64,000 nt of DNA from an uncultured Pelagibacteraceae bacterium (GTDB lineage Bacteria > Pseudomonadota > Alphaproteobacteria > Pelagibacterales > Pelagibacteraceae). The DNA lies in the NCBI GenBank assembly GCA_902592675.1, contig CACJFJ010000001.1:1-64000 (forward strand). The letters run 5' to 3'. The position numbers and the translations under genes are program-made. The first letter of the stretch is position 1, and each line of letters starts with the position of its first letter. The notes beneath the pieces were generated by a model. The model searched no databases, was not told the origin of the DNA, and saw only the letters and a list, made by a program, of their open reading frames with translations. Positions 33,060 to 43,350 of this stretch are shown here, piece after piece.

Positions 33060-34201
33060 TTTTTGTATATTTTACCAAGATAGTTCTCTAAAAACTTTTT
33101 GTTTTTTACTAATCTTTTCAAAAAAATATTTCTTAATAATGTTGATAAAGGATTAGATACATGAAAAGCAAATTGATTAAATTTTGAGCGATAATTAACC
33201 ATTTTTGTTTTATTAACTCTACTTTTAAAAAAACTACTTTCAGTATTATCTTCTATGCTCTTGAATAATTCATATGCACTTTCTATTGACTGAGAGGCAC
33301 CCTGAGCAAATGACGGTGGAAAAGCGAAAAAAGCATCACCTATTAAATGAATATTATTATTTTTAATTTTAAAAAAATCTTGGCTGATAAATACTGGGTA
33401 TATCTTTAGATCCTGAATATTATTAAAAAATTCCCTATTTACGTGAGGAACTGTATCTAAAATCTTATTAATAAAAATATCGTCATTAAACAATGAATAA
33501 TCTTTTTGCTCATCTTCTGAAAGTTGATATTTCATTATAGCTATAAAGTTTAAATCTCCGTCATGAGATAATGGATAAATAACATAGTGAAAATTTGAAC
33601 CTAAAAACAAAGAGATATTTTTTTTATCAGCTATGTTTGAAGAGCTTGGTATTATTCCTCTAATAGCTAACGTATCATTAAATTTTGGTTCAATTTTATT
33701 TTTTGATAACAAATTTTTACTCTTAGAAAAGACACCATCTGAAATAATTAAATAGTCAAATTCATAAATTTCATTATTTTCAAAAGTAATTTTAACAATT
33801 TGATCTTGTTGTTCTATCTTTGAAATAGCGTTGTTAAATTTTATTTTTTTTTCTAAATCTTTTTTCAAAAAATTAATAAGTGATGATCTTTTAAGAGTAG
33901 TGTATTTACAATTTTCAGTATTAAAATCAGATATATTTAACTCACATATCTTATTAGAATTTTTAACTGAGTAAAAATTAATTTTTTCTGGATTGAATTT
34001 GTTACTATTTTCTAATTCATCAAACTGAATTTTATTTAAAAGTTTGATGCTGTTGACTGATAGTTGAATACCGTAACCTTCTTTTAAATTGATAAAGCTA
34101 TTTCTCTCAAAAATAGTTACTTGATACTTTTTGTTCCTATTAAATAAATTTGCAGCGAATAGTCCTGAAATACCAGCGCCAATTACAGCTATTTTTTTCA
34201 T
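33056..34201 (-). CDS. FAD-dependent monooxygenase / UbiH-like oxidoreductase
   Basis: IAVIGAGISGLFAANLFNR, DYLIISDGVFS, IHLIGDAFFAFPPSFAQGASQSIESAYEL. Confidence 0.85.
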   Translation of the reverse strand: MKKIAVIGAGISGLFAANLFNRNKKYQVTIFERNSFINLKEGYGIQLSVNSIKLLNKIQFDELENSNKFNPEKINFYSVKNSNKICELNISDFNTENCKYTTLKRSSLINFLKKDLEKKIKFNNAISKIEQQDQIVKITFENNEIYEFDYLIISDGVFSKSKNLLSKNKIEPKFNDTLAIRGIIPSSSNIADKKNISLFLGSNFHYVIYPLSHDGDLNFIAIMKYQLSEDEQKDYSLFNDDIFINKILDTVPHVNREFFNNIQDLKIYPVFISQDFFKIKNNNIHLIGDAFFAFPPSFAQGASQSIESAYELFKSIEDNTESSFFKSRVNKTKMVNYRSKFNQFAFHVSNPLSTLLRNIFLKRLVKNKKFLENYLGKIYKN

Positions 34202-35181
34202 TAATTTTTTTCTAAATATTTAACCACTTTTTTAGTGAATGTTGGAAGTATATAATTATCTAATTTTCTTTTATCAAACCAATAAGATGATGGAAATCTT
34301 TTTACATTTTTGAGATATTGAATTTTTATATTCATATTCATGTTTGACATTTTAAAATTAAGATTTTCATTAAAATCTTTCGGTTTAGACAGTTCTTCCA
34401 TTGGAAAAATTACTAAATTTTTAAGAAAACTAAATTTTGTATTTTTAACTAACAAGTATTTCTGATTTTTTTTATAAACTTTAATAATAAAATATTTTTC
34501 TTTATTCTTTTTTGTAATCTTAACTAAATCAAAATCTTTCTTTTTATAAGACTTGCAACTTTTCAGGATAGGACATCCACCACATTCAGGATTTTTTGGT
34601 TTGCATATTATTGCTCCTAATTCCATCAAAGCTTGAGCATAATCGCTTGCTCTTGATGAAATTCCAAAAATAGTTTTTTTTTGTATTAGATTATCCTTTT
34701 GTATTTCGTTATCTTTTTTTAAATAAAGATATCTTTTTAAAACTCTTTCAATGTTTCCATCTAAAGGAATGTAAGATTTGTTAAAGGCAATAGCTAAGAT
34801 TGCATTAGCAGTGTAATTGCCGATACCAGGTAAAGATATTAAATTCTCGTAATTGTTTGGAATTTTTCCACTATATCTACTCATTATGATTTTGGCAGTT
34901 TTTTTAAGATTTCTTGCTCTTGAATAATATCCAAGACCCTCCCAAAGTTTTATCAATTCTGTATCTTGTATTTTTGAAAGTTTTTTAAGATTTGGAATTT
35001 TATTTATAAATCTATTAAAATAAGGGATTACAGTTACAACCTGTGTCTGTTGCAGCATAAATTCACTCACTAATGTATAATAATGTTTTTTTGATTGTGA
35101 AACATTTTTTCGCCATGGTAATGATCTTTTATTTAAATCATACCAATTAAGAATTTTTTTTGTTATTATTTGATCTTTCAT
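34201..35181 (-). CDS. mutY: A/G-specific adenine glycosylase
   Basis: WRKNVSQSKKHYYTLVSEFMLQQTQVVTVIPYF, LPGIGNYTANAI, [4Fe-4S] cysteines CKPKNPECGGCPILKSC. Start set at ATG 35181. Confidence 0.95.
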   Translation of the reverse strand: MKDQIITKKILNWYDLNKRSLPWRKNVSQSKKHYYTLVSEFMLQQTQVVTVIPYFNRFINKIPNLKKLSKIQDTELIKLWEGLGYYSRARNLKKTAKIIMSRYSGKIPNNYENLISLPGIGNYTANAILAIAFNKSYIPLDGNIERVLKRYLYLKKDNEIQKDNLIQKKTIFGISSRASDYAQALMELGAIICKPKNPECGGCPILKSCKSYKKKDFDLVKITKKNKEKYFIIKVYKKNQKYLLVKNTKFSFLKNLVIFPMEELSKPKDFNENLNFKMSNMNMNIKIQYLKNVKRFPSSYWFDKRKLDNYILPTFTKKVVKYLEKN

Positions 35182-35664
35182 ATGCAATTTAAAAAATATA
35201 CTAAGCAGAGAAATAGCATTCAAGGCTTAAGATCTTTTAAGGACACTTTGCCAAAAAATGTAAGGAAAGTGATAAACAAAAAAGGACATATATATTCAGA
35301 AACACTAAATAATTGGAAATATATAGTTGGGGATAACTTATTTAAAATTTGTTTTCCAAAGGCTTTCAGGAGTTCAAATAAATTTAGATTGAGCACTTTA
35401 GAGGTAATGGTAAAAAGAGGTCATGAAGTTGATTTAGAATACTCGCGCAAAGAAATAATAGACAGAATGAATAATTTTTTTGGTTATTCAGTAATTGAAA
35501 AACTAAAACCAATTAAATTTGATGATGAAAAAGAGCTTATTTTGAATAAAAATTCAAGTGATAATGTGACAAAAAATAATTTTCATAAAAAAATAGTTGG
35601 CGTTAAAAATGAGAAGATTAAAAAAGCTTTAATAGAGCTTACCAAATCTTTTAAAAAAAAATGA
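35182..35664 (+). CDS. DUF721 (DciA-like) domain protein
   Basis: NNWKYIVGDNLFKICFPKAFR...LEVMVKRGHEVDLEYSRKEIIDRMNNFFGYSVIEKLK matches the DUF721 pattern. Start set at ATG 35182. Confidence 0.75.
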   Translation: MQFKKYTKQRNSIQGLRSFKDTLPKNVRKVINKKGHIYSETLNNWKYIVGDNLFKICFPKAFRSSNKFRLSTLEVMVKRGHEVDLEYSRKEIIDRMNNFFGYSVIEKLKPIKFDDEKELILNKNSSDNVTKNNFHKKIVGVKNEKIKKALIELTKSFKKK

Positions 35665-36236
35665 AAAAAATTTTTATAATACTATTTTTATCTTTTGTGT
35701 TTATGAATAATTCATTAGCTGAAATAAATAGAATAATTTCAGGTAATAGAGATGCTAAAATCACTATAATTGCATATGAATCTTTAACCTGTAGTCATTG
35801 TGCTGATTTTCATAAAAATGTTTATCCCTTACTTAAAAATGAGTACATCGATACTGGTATAGTTAAAATTGAGTTTAGGCATTTTCCGTTAGATGCAGCT
35901 GCTTTAAATGCATCTAAAATTGTTCAATGCGACCAAAATGAAAGCTTAGAAATGATGAACATTCTGTATAAAAATCAAAGTTCGTGGGTGAAAGGTTCAT
36001 CTATTGAAGAGGTTAATAATAATCTTAAAAATTTTATAAAAAAAAGAGGATTTAAAATAAATTTTGAAAAATGTATCGAAAATAAAGAAATCGAGGATTT
36101 CGTTTTAAACGATCGAATCGAAGGGGCTAAAAATTTTAAAATAAATGCTACTCCTACGATAATAATTAACAATAAAAAGTTTGAAAAATCCTTAAATTAT
36201 AAAAATTTAAAAAAATCACTTGAAAAACTGATATAA
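35661..36236 (+). CDS. DsbA-family thiol:disulfide protein with signal peptide
   Basis: Signal peptide, ESLTCSHCADFHKNVYPLL (CxxC), cis-Pro region NATPTIIINNKKF. Confidence 0.88.
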   Translation: MKKIFIILFLSFVFMNNSLAEINRIISGNRDAKITIIAYESLTCSHCADFHKNVYPLLKNEYIDTGIVKIEFRHFPLDAAALNASKIVQCDQNESLEMMNILYKNQSSWVKGSSIEEVNNNLKNFIKKRGFKINFEKCIENKEIEDFVLNDRIEGAKNFKINATPTIIINNKKFEKSLNYKNLKKSLEKLI

Positions 36237-36244
36237 ATAAACTC

Positions 36245-38641
36245 ATGGAGTTTAAAAAAATCCAATTAAATGGGTTTAAATCCTTTGCTGACAAAACTAG
36301 CTTCTTAATTGAAGATGGGTTGACTGGAATAGTTGGGCCAAACGGCTGTGGTAAGTCTAACATTGTAGAGTCTCTTAGATGGGTCATGGGAGAAACATCA
36401 GCTAAGAGTATGAGAGGTTCTGGAATGGAAGACGTAATATTCTCAGGAACGTCGAATAAAGCATCAAAAAATATCGCGGAAGTTTCCATTACAGTCTCAA
36501 ATCAAAATAATGAGGGACCAGTTCAATTTAGAGAACTTGACGAATTAAATGTTAGAAGAAAAATTGAGAAAGACAAAGGTTCAAAATTTTATTTCAACGA
36601 TAAAGAAGTAAGAGCAAGAGATGCTCAGATGTTTTTTGCTGACCTCTCAACTGGGGCCCATTCTCCCTCCATAATAAGTCAGGGTCGTATAGGTGCTTTA
36701 GTTACAGCCAAACCGACCGATAGAAGGGCAATTTTAGAAGAAGCAGCAGGTATTTCTGGCCTACATGTCAGAAGACATGAAGCTGAACTCAGATTAGCTG
36801 CAGCAGAAAATAATTTAAAAAGAGCCGATGAGCTAAGAAGACAACAAGAAAAACAATTAGCAAATCTTCAAAAACAAGCTGAAGAAGCTACCAAGTATAA
36901 GAAGATTTCAGATGAAATTAAAAAAATTGAAGCTGGATTGTACTATTTAAAATTATTAGAGATTGAAAAAGAAATTAAACTTGAAAATGAAATTAATATT
37001 GAGGCTGAAAGTGAAGTAAGCGGTTTTAATAATAGAATTTCTGAAATAGAAGATTTAATAAAATCTGAGACTGAAAAAGTCTTACCATTACGAGAAAAAA
37101 ATATTGAAAATCTATCTAAAATACAAAGACTTAATTTAGAGCTTAAAAGTCTTGATGAAGAAAATACTAGAATTCAAGATGAGATAGAAAATATAAAAAA
37201 ATCATTACAGACATTTGATGATGATATTAATAGAGAAAAAGGAATTGTTATTGATGCAAATTCCAATGAAAAAAGACTTAAAGAGGAAAAGAATGAATTA
37301 ATTGAAATTGACTCGAAATATTACGAAACTGAAAAACAGTCAAATCAGGATTTAAGCTACATTAAAGAAAAGCTTAAATCAGAAATTAATAAAATAAAAA
37401 AACTAGTTGAATTAAATAAAAATGATGAGGCAATAACTGTCCTTGAGAATTGTCAAATCACTATTGAAGAGTATGCTGAAAGCTACAGCAAAAATCAAAA
37501 TATTAAAAAAGACTCGATAAAAAGAAATGAGAGAATAAGTATCATTGATAATGAGTTTGAAAGTTGGAAAAACTTACTATCGAACTCTGAAAAGATGATT
37601 AAAGAATTAACAGAGAGAAAAACAAAGTTAAACTTACAATTAGAAAAACTGGATAATCAGCCTAAACTTCAAGCAGAAAAAAAAGGCCAAATATCTGAGG
37701 GGTTAAGAATTTCTGAGAAAGAAAAAACTGAAAATGAAAATTTTATTAATGAAACAGATAATAAAATAGAAACCCTTCGAACTCAGTTAAATGAAATCCA
37801 AGAACAATCCATTCAAATTAGAGAAAGGAAAGCAAGTTCTGGGGCAACAATTGAAGGTCTAAAAAAACGTAAGAACGATTTGGTTGATAGAATTAATGCT
37901 GAACTTAGTTTAAATGAGAATAATCTTTTAGAAAACTCCGACCTTTTTGGAAAAGAAGATCTTCCTGACGCTGTAAATCAAGAGGACTTACTTGATAAAA
38001 AAAAACAAGAGAGGGAAAAGTTAGGATCTGTAAATCTTAAAGCTGATGAAGAAACAAATAAGTACGAAGCAGAAATTCAAAAGATGGAACAAGATCGAGC
38101 AGATTTAGTGACTGCTATCATAAAATTGAAAGATAGTATTAATGAACTTAATCAAAAAGGAAGAGAGAGATTGATAGAGGCTTTTGGAAAAGTAAATAGA
38201 AAATTCAACGAGGTTTATACAAAATTATTTAATGGTGGAAACGCAAAACTAGAATTAGTAGACTCTGAAGATCCTCTTGAAGCAGGTTTAGAAATGTTGG
38301 TAAGTCCTCCTGGCAAAAGATTGCAGTCTATAACTTTATTATCTGGTGGTGAACAAGCTTTAACTGCTCTATCTTTGATTTTTGCTGTTTTTTTAACCAA
38401 TCCATCTCCAATCTGTGTACTTGATGAGGTCGATGCTCCCTTAGATGATGCTAATGTAACAAGATTTTGTGGTTTGCTCGAAGAACTAACGGAAATTACA
38501 AATACTAAATTTATAATTGTTACTCACCATGCTTTAACCATGTCGAAGATGAACAGACTTTATGGTGTTACTATGCCAGAAAAAGGGATTAGCCAATTAG
38601 TAGCTGTTGATTTACAAAAAGCAGAAAGTATGGTTGCATAA
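36245..38641 (+). CDS. smc: chromosome segregation protein SMC, unusually short
   Basis: IQLNGFKSFADKTSFLIEDGLTGIVGPNGCGKSNIVESLRWVMGE, QGRIGALVTAKPTDRRAILEEAAGISGL, C-terminal LLSGGEQALTALSLIFAVFLTNPSPICVLDEVDAPLDDANVTRF. Only 798 aa. Confidence 0.95.
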   Translation: MEFKKIQLNGFKSFADKTSFLIEDGLTGIVGPNGCGKSNIVESLRWVMGETSAKSMRGSGMEDVIFSGTSNKASKNIAEVSITVSNQNNEGPVQFRELDELNVRRKIEKDKGSKFYFNDKEVRARDAQMFFADLSTGAHSPSIISQGRIGALVTAKPTDRRAILEEAAGISGLHVRRHEAELRLAAAENNLKRADELRRQQEKQLANLQKQAEEATKYKKISDEIKKIEAGLYYLKLLEIEKEIKLENEINIEAESEVSGFNNRISEIEDLIKSETEKVLPLREKNIENLSKIQRLNLELKSLDEENTRIQDEIENIKKSLQTFDDDINREKGIVIDANSNEKRLKEEKNELIEIDSKYYETEKQSNQDLSYIKEKLKSEINKIKKLVELNKNDEAITVLENCQITIEEYAESYSKNQNIKKDSIKRNERISIIDNEFESWKNLLSNSEKMIKELTERKTKLNLQLEKLDNQPKLQAEKKGQISEGLRISEKEKTENENFINETDNKIETLRTQLNEIQEQSIQIRERKASSGATIEGLKKRKNDLVDRINAELSLNENNLLENSDLFGKEDLPDAVNQEDLLDKKKQEREKLGSVNLKADEETNKYEAEIQKMEQDRADLVTAIIKLKDSINELNQKGRERLIEAFGKVNRKFNEVYTKLFNGGNAKLELVDSEDPLEAGLEMLVSPPGKRLQSITLLSGGEQALTALSLIFAVFLTNPSPICVLDEVDAPLDDANVTRFCGLLEELTEITNTKFIIVTHHALTMSKMNRLYGVTMPEKGISQLVAVDLQKAESMVA

Positions 38642-38655
38642 TTAAATCTATTATT

Positions 38656-38934
38656 ATGTCCAAAGATCCTTTCAAAACTCGCTTAGAGATTGCAAAAAAA
38701 AAGGTCTCTAAAAGAAATTTAGATGGCCAAAAGCATAATCCGTCCCCTATTGGCACAGCTTTTAAGCTAAGTACAGAGTTAGTATCTGCTGTTGCGGTAG
38801 GGACAATTATTGGGTTTATTTTAGACAAGACCTTTGGTACTAAACCATGGTTAATTTTAATATTTTTTTTTGTAGGTGTAATCGCAGGAATAATGAATGT
38901 GATAAAATCTGCAAAAAAAATGCAAAATAAATAA
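38656..38934 (+). CDS. atpI: ATP synthase F0 subunit I / AtpI-family assembly protein
   Basis: STELVSAVAVGTIIGFILDKTFGTKPWLILIFFFVGVIAGIMNVIKS, immediately upstream of atpB. Confidence 0.88.
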   Translation: MSKDPFKTRLEIAKKKVSKRNLDGQKHNPSPIGTAFKLSTELVSAVAVGTIIGFILDKTFGTKPWLILIFFFVGVIAGIMNVIKSAKKMQNK

Positions 38935-38936
38935 TT

Positions 38937-39671
38937 ATGGCTGCAAATCCAATGACACAATTTGAGGTTTATAGAATTGGTCCTGAAATAAAAATTGGAA
39001 ACTTTGATATATCGTTTACGAACGCAAGCTTATTTATGGTTTTAAGCACTTTAGCTATTTTAATAATTTTTAATTTAGGTTCTAAAAAAAATTCTGTGCT
39101 ACCTAATAAGGTTCAGCTTTTAGCTGAACTAAGTTATTCATTTGTATCAAAAATGATTAGCGATACTGCTGGGTCAAAAGCAAAACCCTATTTTTCATTT
39201 ATATTTTCATTATTTATGTTTGTTCTTTTTTGTAACATGTTTGGTATGATTCCATATACTTTTACTGTTACAAGTCACATTATTGTGACATTTGTCCTTG
39301 CGTCTTTTATTTTTGTCGGAGTAACAATAATAGGATTTATTAAACATGGTATAGGGTATTTAAAGTTGTTTGTTCCTAGTGGAGTGCCAATGATATTACT
39401 TCCTTTAATTGTAATAATAGAAATTATTTCATATTTAAGTAGACCAATAAGCTTATCAGTTAGACTTTTTGCAAACATGATGGCGGGTCATACTATGATG
39501 AAAGTTTTCGGAGGCTTTGTAATAAGTCTCGGAATAGTCGGTGGATGGCTTCCACTGAGTTTTTCGGTTGCCTTAACTGGTTTGGAGATATTAGTTGCTT
39601 TTCTTCAAGCTTATGTTTTTGCAATCTTAACCTGCATCTATTTAAATGATGCATTAAACTTACACCATTAA
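38937..39671 (+). CDS. atpB: ATP synthase F0 subunit a
   Basis: SLSVRLFANMMAGHTMMKVF; AFLQAYVFAILTCIYLNDA. Confidence 0.97.
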   Translation: MAANPMTQFEVYRIGPEIKIGNFDISFTNASLFMVLSTLAILIIFNLGSKKNSVLPNKVQLLAELSYSFVSKMISDTAGSKAKPYFSFIFSLFMFVLFCNMFGMIPYTFTVTSHIIVTFVLASFIFVGVTIIGFIKHGIGYLKLFVPSGVPMILLPLIVIIEIISYLSRPISLSVRLFANMMAGHTMMKVFGGFVISLGIVGGWLPLSFSVALTGLEILVAFLQAYVFAILTCIYLNDALNLHH

Positions 39672-39685
39672 TTAACAAGGAGGAT

Positions 39686-39916
39686 ATGATGGAATTAGAA
39701 GCAGCAAAAATGATCGGGGCAGGCTTAGCAGCAATTGCTTTAGCAGGCGCTGGTGTTGGTATTGGAATAATCTTTGGTAACTATTTATCAGGAGCTATGA
39801 GAAATCCATCAGCAGCACAAAAACAATTTCCAAATTTGCTTTTAGGCTTCGCGTTAGCTGAGGCAACTGGATTATTTGGATTGGTTGTTGCGTTAATCAT
39901 TCTTTTTGCATTTTAA
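39686..39916 (+). CDS. atpE: ATP synthase F0 subunit c
   Basis: 76 aa, GAGLAAIALAGAGVGIGIIFG...GAMRNPSAAQ...ALAEATGLFGLVVALIILFAF. Confidence 0.98.
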   Translation: MMELEAAKMIGAGLAAIALAGAGVGIGIIFGNYLSGAMRNPSAAQKQFPNLLLGFALAEATGLFGLVVALIILFAF

Positions 39917-39921
39917 AACTA

Positions 39922-40512
39922 ATGATTAAAAAAATATTTTTTCAGTCAATATTTTTTAATTTCTTTTTCTTAAGAGAAGTTTTTTCAGCTGAAAGCGGAG
40001 GTATGCCACAATTAAATCCCGAGTTTTGGATATCACAAATATTTTGGCTTACAATTACTTTTGGTATTTTATACATAGTTTTATCAAAACTTATATTGCC
40101 TAAAATAAGTGCTAATTTAGAGTTGAGAAAATCGCAAATACAAGAAAATATTGAAGCTGCAGAAAAACAAAGGCAAGGTAGCGAAGCAAAACTTAAAGAA
40201 TATGAAGAAATAGTGCTAAAGAGTAAAATAGAAGCAAAAAATATTTTAAAAGATGCTAGAGAAAAAGCTTTAAAAAATATTAATTCTAAAAAGGAAACCT
40301 TAGATCAACAAATAGATGAAGAAATAAAAAAAGTCGAAAAAGAAATTGACGTGCTAAAAAAGAATGCTCCAGAAAAAATCAATAAAATTGCGATTGAAAC
40401 TTCCTCTGAAATATTAAAAAAATTGATTGGAGCTGATGTCAACAATAGTAGTATCTCTGCTATAGTGGATGACTTATCAAAAAGGGGTGGAGATAAGTAC
40501 TATGGAAATTGA
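39922..40512 (+). CDS. atpG: ATP synthase F0 subunit b'
   Basis: GGMPQLNPEFWISQIFWLTITFGILYIVLSKLILPKISANLELRKSQI, then coiled coil; second b-type subunit of the operon. Confidence 0.9.
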   Translation: MIKKIFFQSIFFNFFFLREVFSAESGGMPQLNPEFWISQIFWLTITFGILYIVLSKLILPKISANLELRKSQIQENIEAAEKQRQGSEAKLKEYEEIVLKSKIEAKNILKDAREKALKNINSKKETLDQQIDEEIKKVEKEIDVLKKNAPEKINKIAIETSSEILKKLIGADVNNSSISAIVDDLSKRGGDKYYGN

Positions 40513-40999
40513 TTCAACATTCTGGGTAGCAGTTTCATTTTTTATTTTTTTTGGAGCACTTATATACTTAAAAGTCCCTAAAAAAGTAAACGAAACCCTA
40601 AACAAGCTAATTTCGGATATCAAAAATGAAATTGATGAAAGTGAAAAACTTAGAACTGAAGCAAAAAAGTTATTAGATAATGCTCAAAGCAAATTAGATA
40701 CTGCTCAATCGGTAAGTAACGAGATACTTGAACAAGCAAAAAAAGATAGTGATAAAATGATAATTGAACTCAATGATAAATTTCATAAATCTTCAGAAAT
40801 TAAAAAGAATTTAGCTGAAAATAAAATTAATCAAATGAAGGAAGCAGCTATCAAGGATATTAAAAAAGCCTCAATCAAAATAGCAATGGACTCTGTAAAA
40901 AAAATTATTACTACATCGGTAGATAAATCAAAACTTGATACATTGTTTCAAAAAAATTTAGATGAAACAAAAGAAGAGTTAAAAAAAATTAATTCATAA
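40502..40999 (+). CDS. atpF: ATP synthase F0 subunit b
   Basis: STFWVAVSFFIFFGALIYLKVPKKVNETLNKLISDIKNEIDESEKLRTEAKKLL. Start set at MEIDSTFW (40502). Confidence 0.92.
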   Translation: MEIDSTFWVAVSFFIFFGALIYLKVPKKVNETLNKLISDIKNEIDESEKLRTEAKKLLDNAQSKLDTAQSVSNEILEQAKKDSDKMIIELNDKFHKSSEIKKNLAENKINQMKEAAIKDIKKASIKIAMDSVKKIITTSVDKSKLDTLFQKNLDETKEELKKINS

Positions 41000-41032
41000 T
41001 ACTCTTACAATTTTTCAAAAAAACTATAGATT

Positions 41033-42499
41033 ATGATAATGAACTCTATTGTAATTGGGTCTGGATTTGGTGGTATAGCTGCGGCACTCCGGCTAAAAGC
41101 TAAAGGGCACAAAGTTACATTAATCGAGAAACATCCAGACCTTGGTGGGAGAGCGCGTGTTTTTAAGAAGAATGGGTTTATATATGATGGTGGCCCAACA
41201 GTAATTACTGCTCCATATCTTATTAATGAATTATTTGAGCTATTTAAAAAAGACCCAAAAAATTACATTGAACTAACACCTCTTAAAGTTTGGTACCAGT
41301 TTATCTTTGAGGACAAAACTAAGTTTAATTATTCAGGCGATGAGCAAGAAATGAAAAGACAAATTGAGAAATTAAATAAGAATGATGTTGAGGGCTACGA
41401 AAAATTAGTAAATTTTACTAAAAAAATTTTTGATAAAGGTTTTACTGAACTAGCTGATGTGCCATTCGATAGACCATTAGTAATGGCGCAACAATTACCA
41501 GCTCTTTTAAAACTAAAAAGCTACAAGTCAGTTTATTCATTGGTTTCATCATATGTAAAAAATGAAAAATTGAGAAGAATGTTAAGTATGCACCCATTAC
41601 TTGTTGGGGGCAATCCTTTTACAACAACATCAATTTATGGATTAATTTTATATTTAGAAAAAAAATGGGGAATACATTATTCGATGGGAGGAACTGGAAA
41701 TATCATAAAAGGGTTTGAAAGATTAATGGATGAGGAGGGAATAAAAATAATCAAAGGTCATGAAGTAACAAAAATAATTTCAGATAAAAAAAGAATAACT
41801 GGTGTTAAACTTAACGATCAAACTATACTACAATCTAATTATGTCATTTGTAATGCAGACCCACCTGCTGTTTATGAAAAAATGTTGAATGGAAATACAA
41901 ATAACTCTTTTCTTTTTAAATGGAAAAAAAATCGAATGGAATATTCAATGGGATTATTTGTTTATTACTTTGGCACTAAAGTAAAATATGAAAATGTAGA
42001 GCATCATACAATTAAGTTTGGCAACAAATATAAAGAACATCTAGATGATATATTTAATAATAAAAAGTTAAATGATGATATTAGTTATTATCTACACAGA
42101 CCATCTTCAACTGATAAATCTATGGCACCTGAAGGAAACGATTGTTTTTATGTTCTTGTGCCTGTTCCAAATAACCAATCCAAAATTAATTGGTCTGTAG
42201 AGGGAGAAAAAATGAAAAATTTAGTAATCAATAAAATGCAAAATGATTTAATGCCTAATCTTAAAGAAAATATTGTTGAGGATTTTTATTTAACCCCGGA
42301 TTACTTTGAAAAAGATTTAAACACCAAGTATGGTTCGGGTTTTTCAATTCAACCAAAATTTTCTCAATCAGCTTATTTTAGATTCCATAACAAATCTGAG
42401 ATTTATAAAGGGCTTTATTTTGTAGGTGCAGGTACTCATCCAGGTGCTGGTGTGCCCGGCGTTCTCTCATCAGCAAAAGTATTAGATAAAATCTTATAA
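41033..42499 (+). CDS. crtI: phytoene desaturase
   Basis: IVIGSGFGGIAAALRLKAKGHKVTLIEKHPDLGGRARVF; C-terminal YFVGAGTHPGAGVPGVLSSAKV. Confidence 0.97.
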   Translation: MIMNSIVIGSGFGGIAAALRLKAKGHKVTLIEKHPDLGGRARVFKKNGFIYDGGPTVITAPYLINELFELFKKDPKNYIELTPLKVWYQFIFEDKTKFNYSGDEQEMKRQIEKLNKNDVEGYEKLVNFTKKIFDKGFTELADVPFDRPLVMAQQLPALLKLKSYKSVYSLVSSYVKNEKLRRMLSMHPLLVGGNPFTTTSIYGLILYLEKKWGIHYSMGGTGNIIKGFERLMDEEGIKIIKGHEVTKIISDKKRITGVKLNDQTILQSNYVICNADPPAVYEKMLNGNTNNSFLFKWKKNRMEYSMGLFVYYFGTKVKYENVEHHTIKFGNKYKEHLDDIFNNKKLNDDISYYLHRPSSTDKSMAPEGNDCFYVLVPVPNNQSKINWSVEGEKMKNLVINKMQNDLMPNLKENIVEDFYLTPDYFEKDLNTKYGSGFSIQPKFSQSAYFRFHNKSEIYKGLYFVGAGTHPGAGVPGVLSSAKVLDKIL

Positions 42500-43350
42500 T
42501 GTCTAATAATAGTTACTTGTCTGTTTATGCTAAATCATTTAGTTGGGCTGGTTTTTTTTTACCAAAAAAAACACTTAATAAATGCTCAGCTTTATACGAT
42601 TTTTGCAGAGTTGCAGACAACTTAGCCGATGATGAAGAGAAGATTGAAAATAAAGAAAAAAAATTTAATCAATTTGAGAAAGATTTTAATCAAAAAAAAT
42701 TTGATAATCCTATTATCAAAAATATGTGGGATCTCATTGATGAATTCAATATATCTTTGAAGATTGTTCACGATTTATTGATTGGGATTAAATCAGACAT
42801 AAAAGAAAGTGTTAAATTAAATTCAAAAAAAGATTTGCTAATTTATTCATACAGAGTGGCTGGAACAGTTGGGTTAATGATGGCAAAAATTTTAAGAGTA
42901 AGTAAGAAAAGTTCACTAAAATCGGCTATCGATCTTGGAATAGCAATGCAACTTACAAATATATCAAGAGATGTGATAGAGGATTATAAAAATAATCGTT
43001 CTTACATAAACAAAAATTTCGAAGAAATTACATCAACTGTTAATTTGGCTGAAACTTTCTATGAAAATTCTTTTTATTCAATTAAGGATATACCAATAAG
43101 TTTTCGTTTTTCAATTTTAGTTGCAAGAAGAGTTTATAGAAAAATAGGACATAAAATTCTTAATAAAAAAAACTTAAATAACTATCAAAATTCAGGAAAA
43201 ATATATGTTTCTAATGCAGAAAAGGTCTTGGAGACTTTCCTTTCAATTATTGACTTAATTAAACTATCATTCGTTTATAAAAAAGATGAACAAATAAAAC
43301 ATGATCATAATTTGATAAATGAAGAAATTAATTTAGATGAAAGAATTTGA
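42499..43350 (+). CDS. crtB: phytoene synthase
   Basis: LYDFCRVADNLADDEE, YSYRVAGTVGLMMAKIL, AMQLTNISRDVIEDYKNNRSYI. Confidence 0.96.
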   Translation: MSNNSYLSVYAKSFSWAGFFLPKKTLNKCSALYDFCRVADNLADDEEKIENKEKKFNQFEKDFNQKKFDNPIIKNMWDLIDEFNISLKIVHDLLIGIKSDIKESVKLNSKKDLLIYSYRVAGTVGLMMAKILRVSKKSSLKSAIDLGIAMQLTNISRDVIEDYKNNRSYINKNFEEITSTVNLAETFYENSFYSIKDIPISFRFSILVARRVYRKIGHKILNKKNLNNYQNSGKIYVSNAEKVLETFLSIIDLIKLSFVYKKDEQIKHDHNLINEEINLDERI

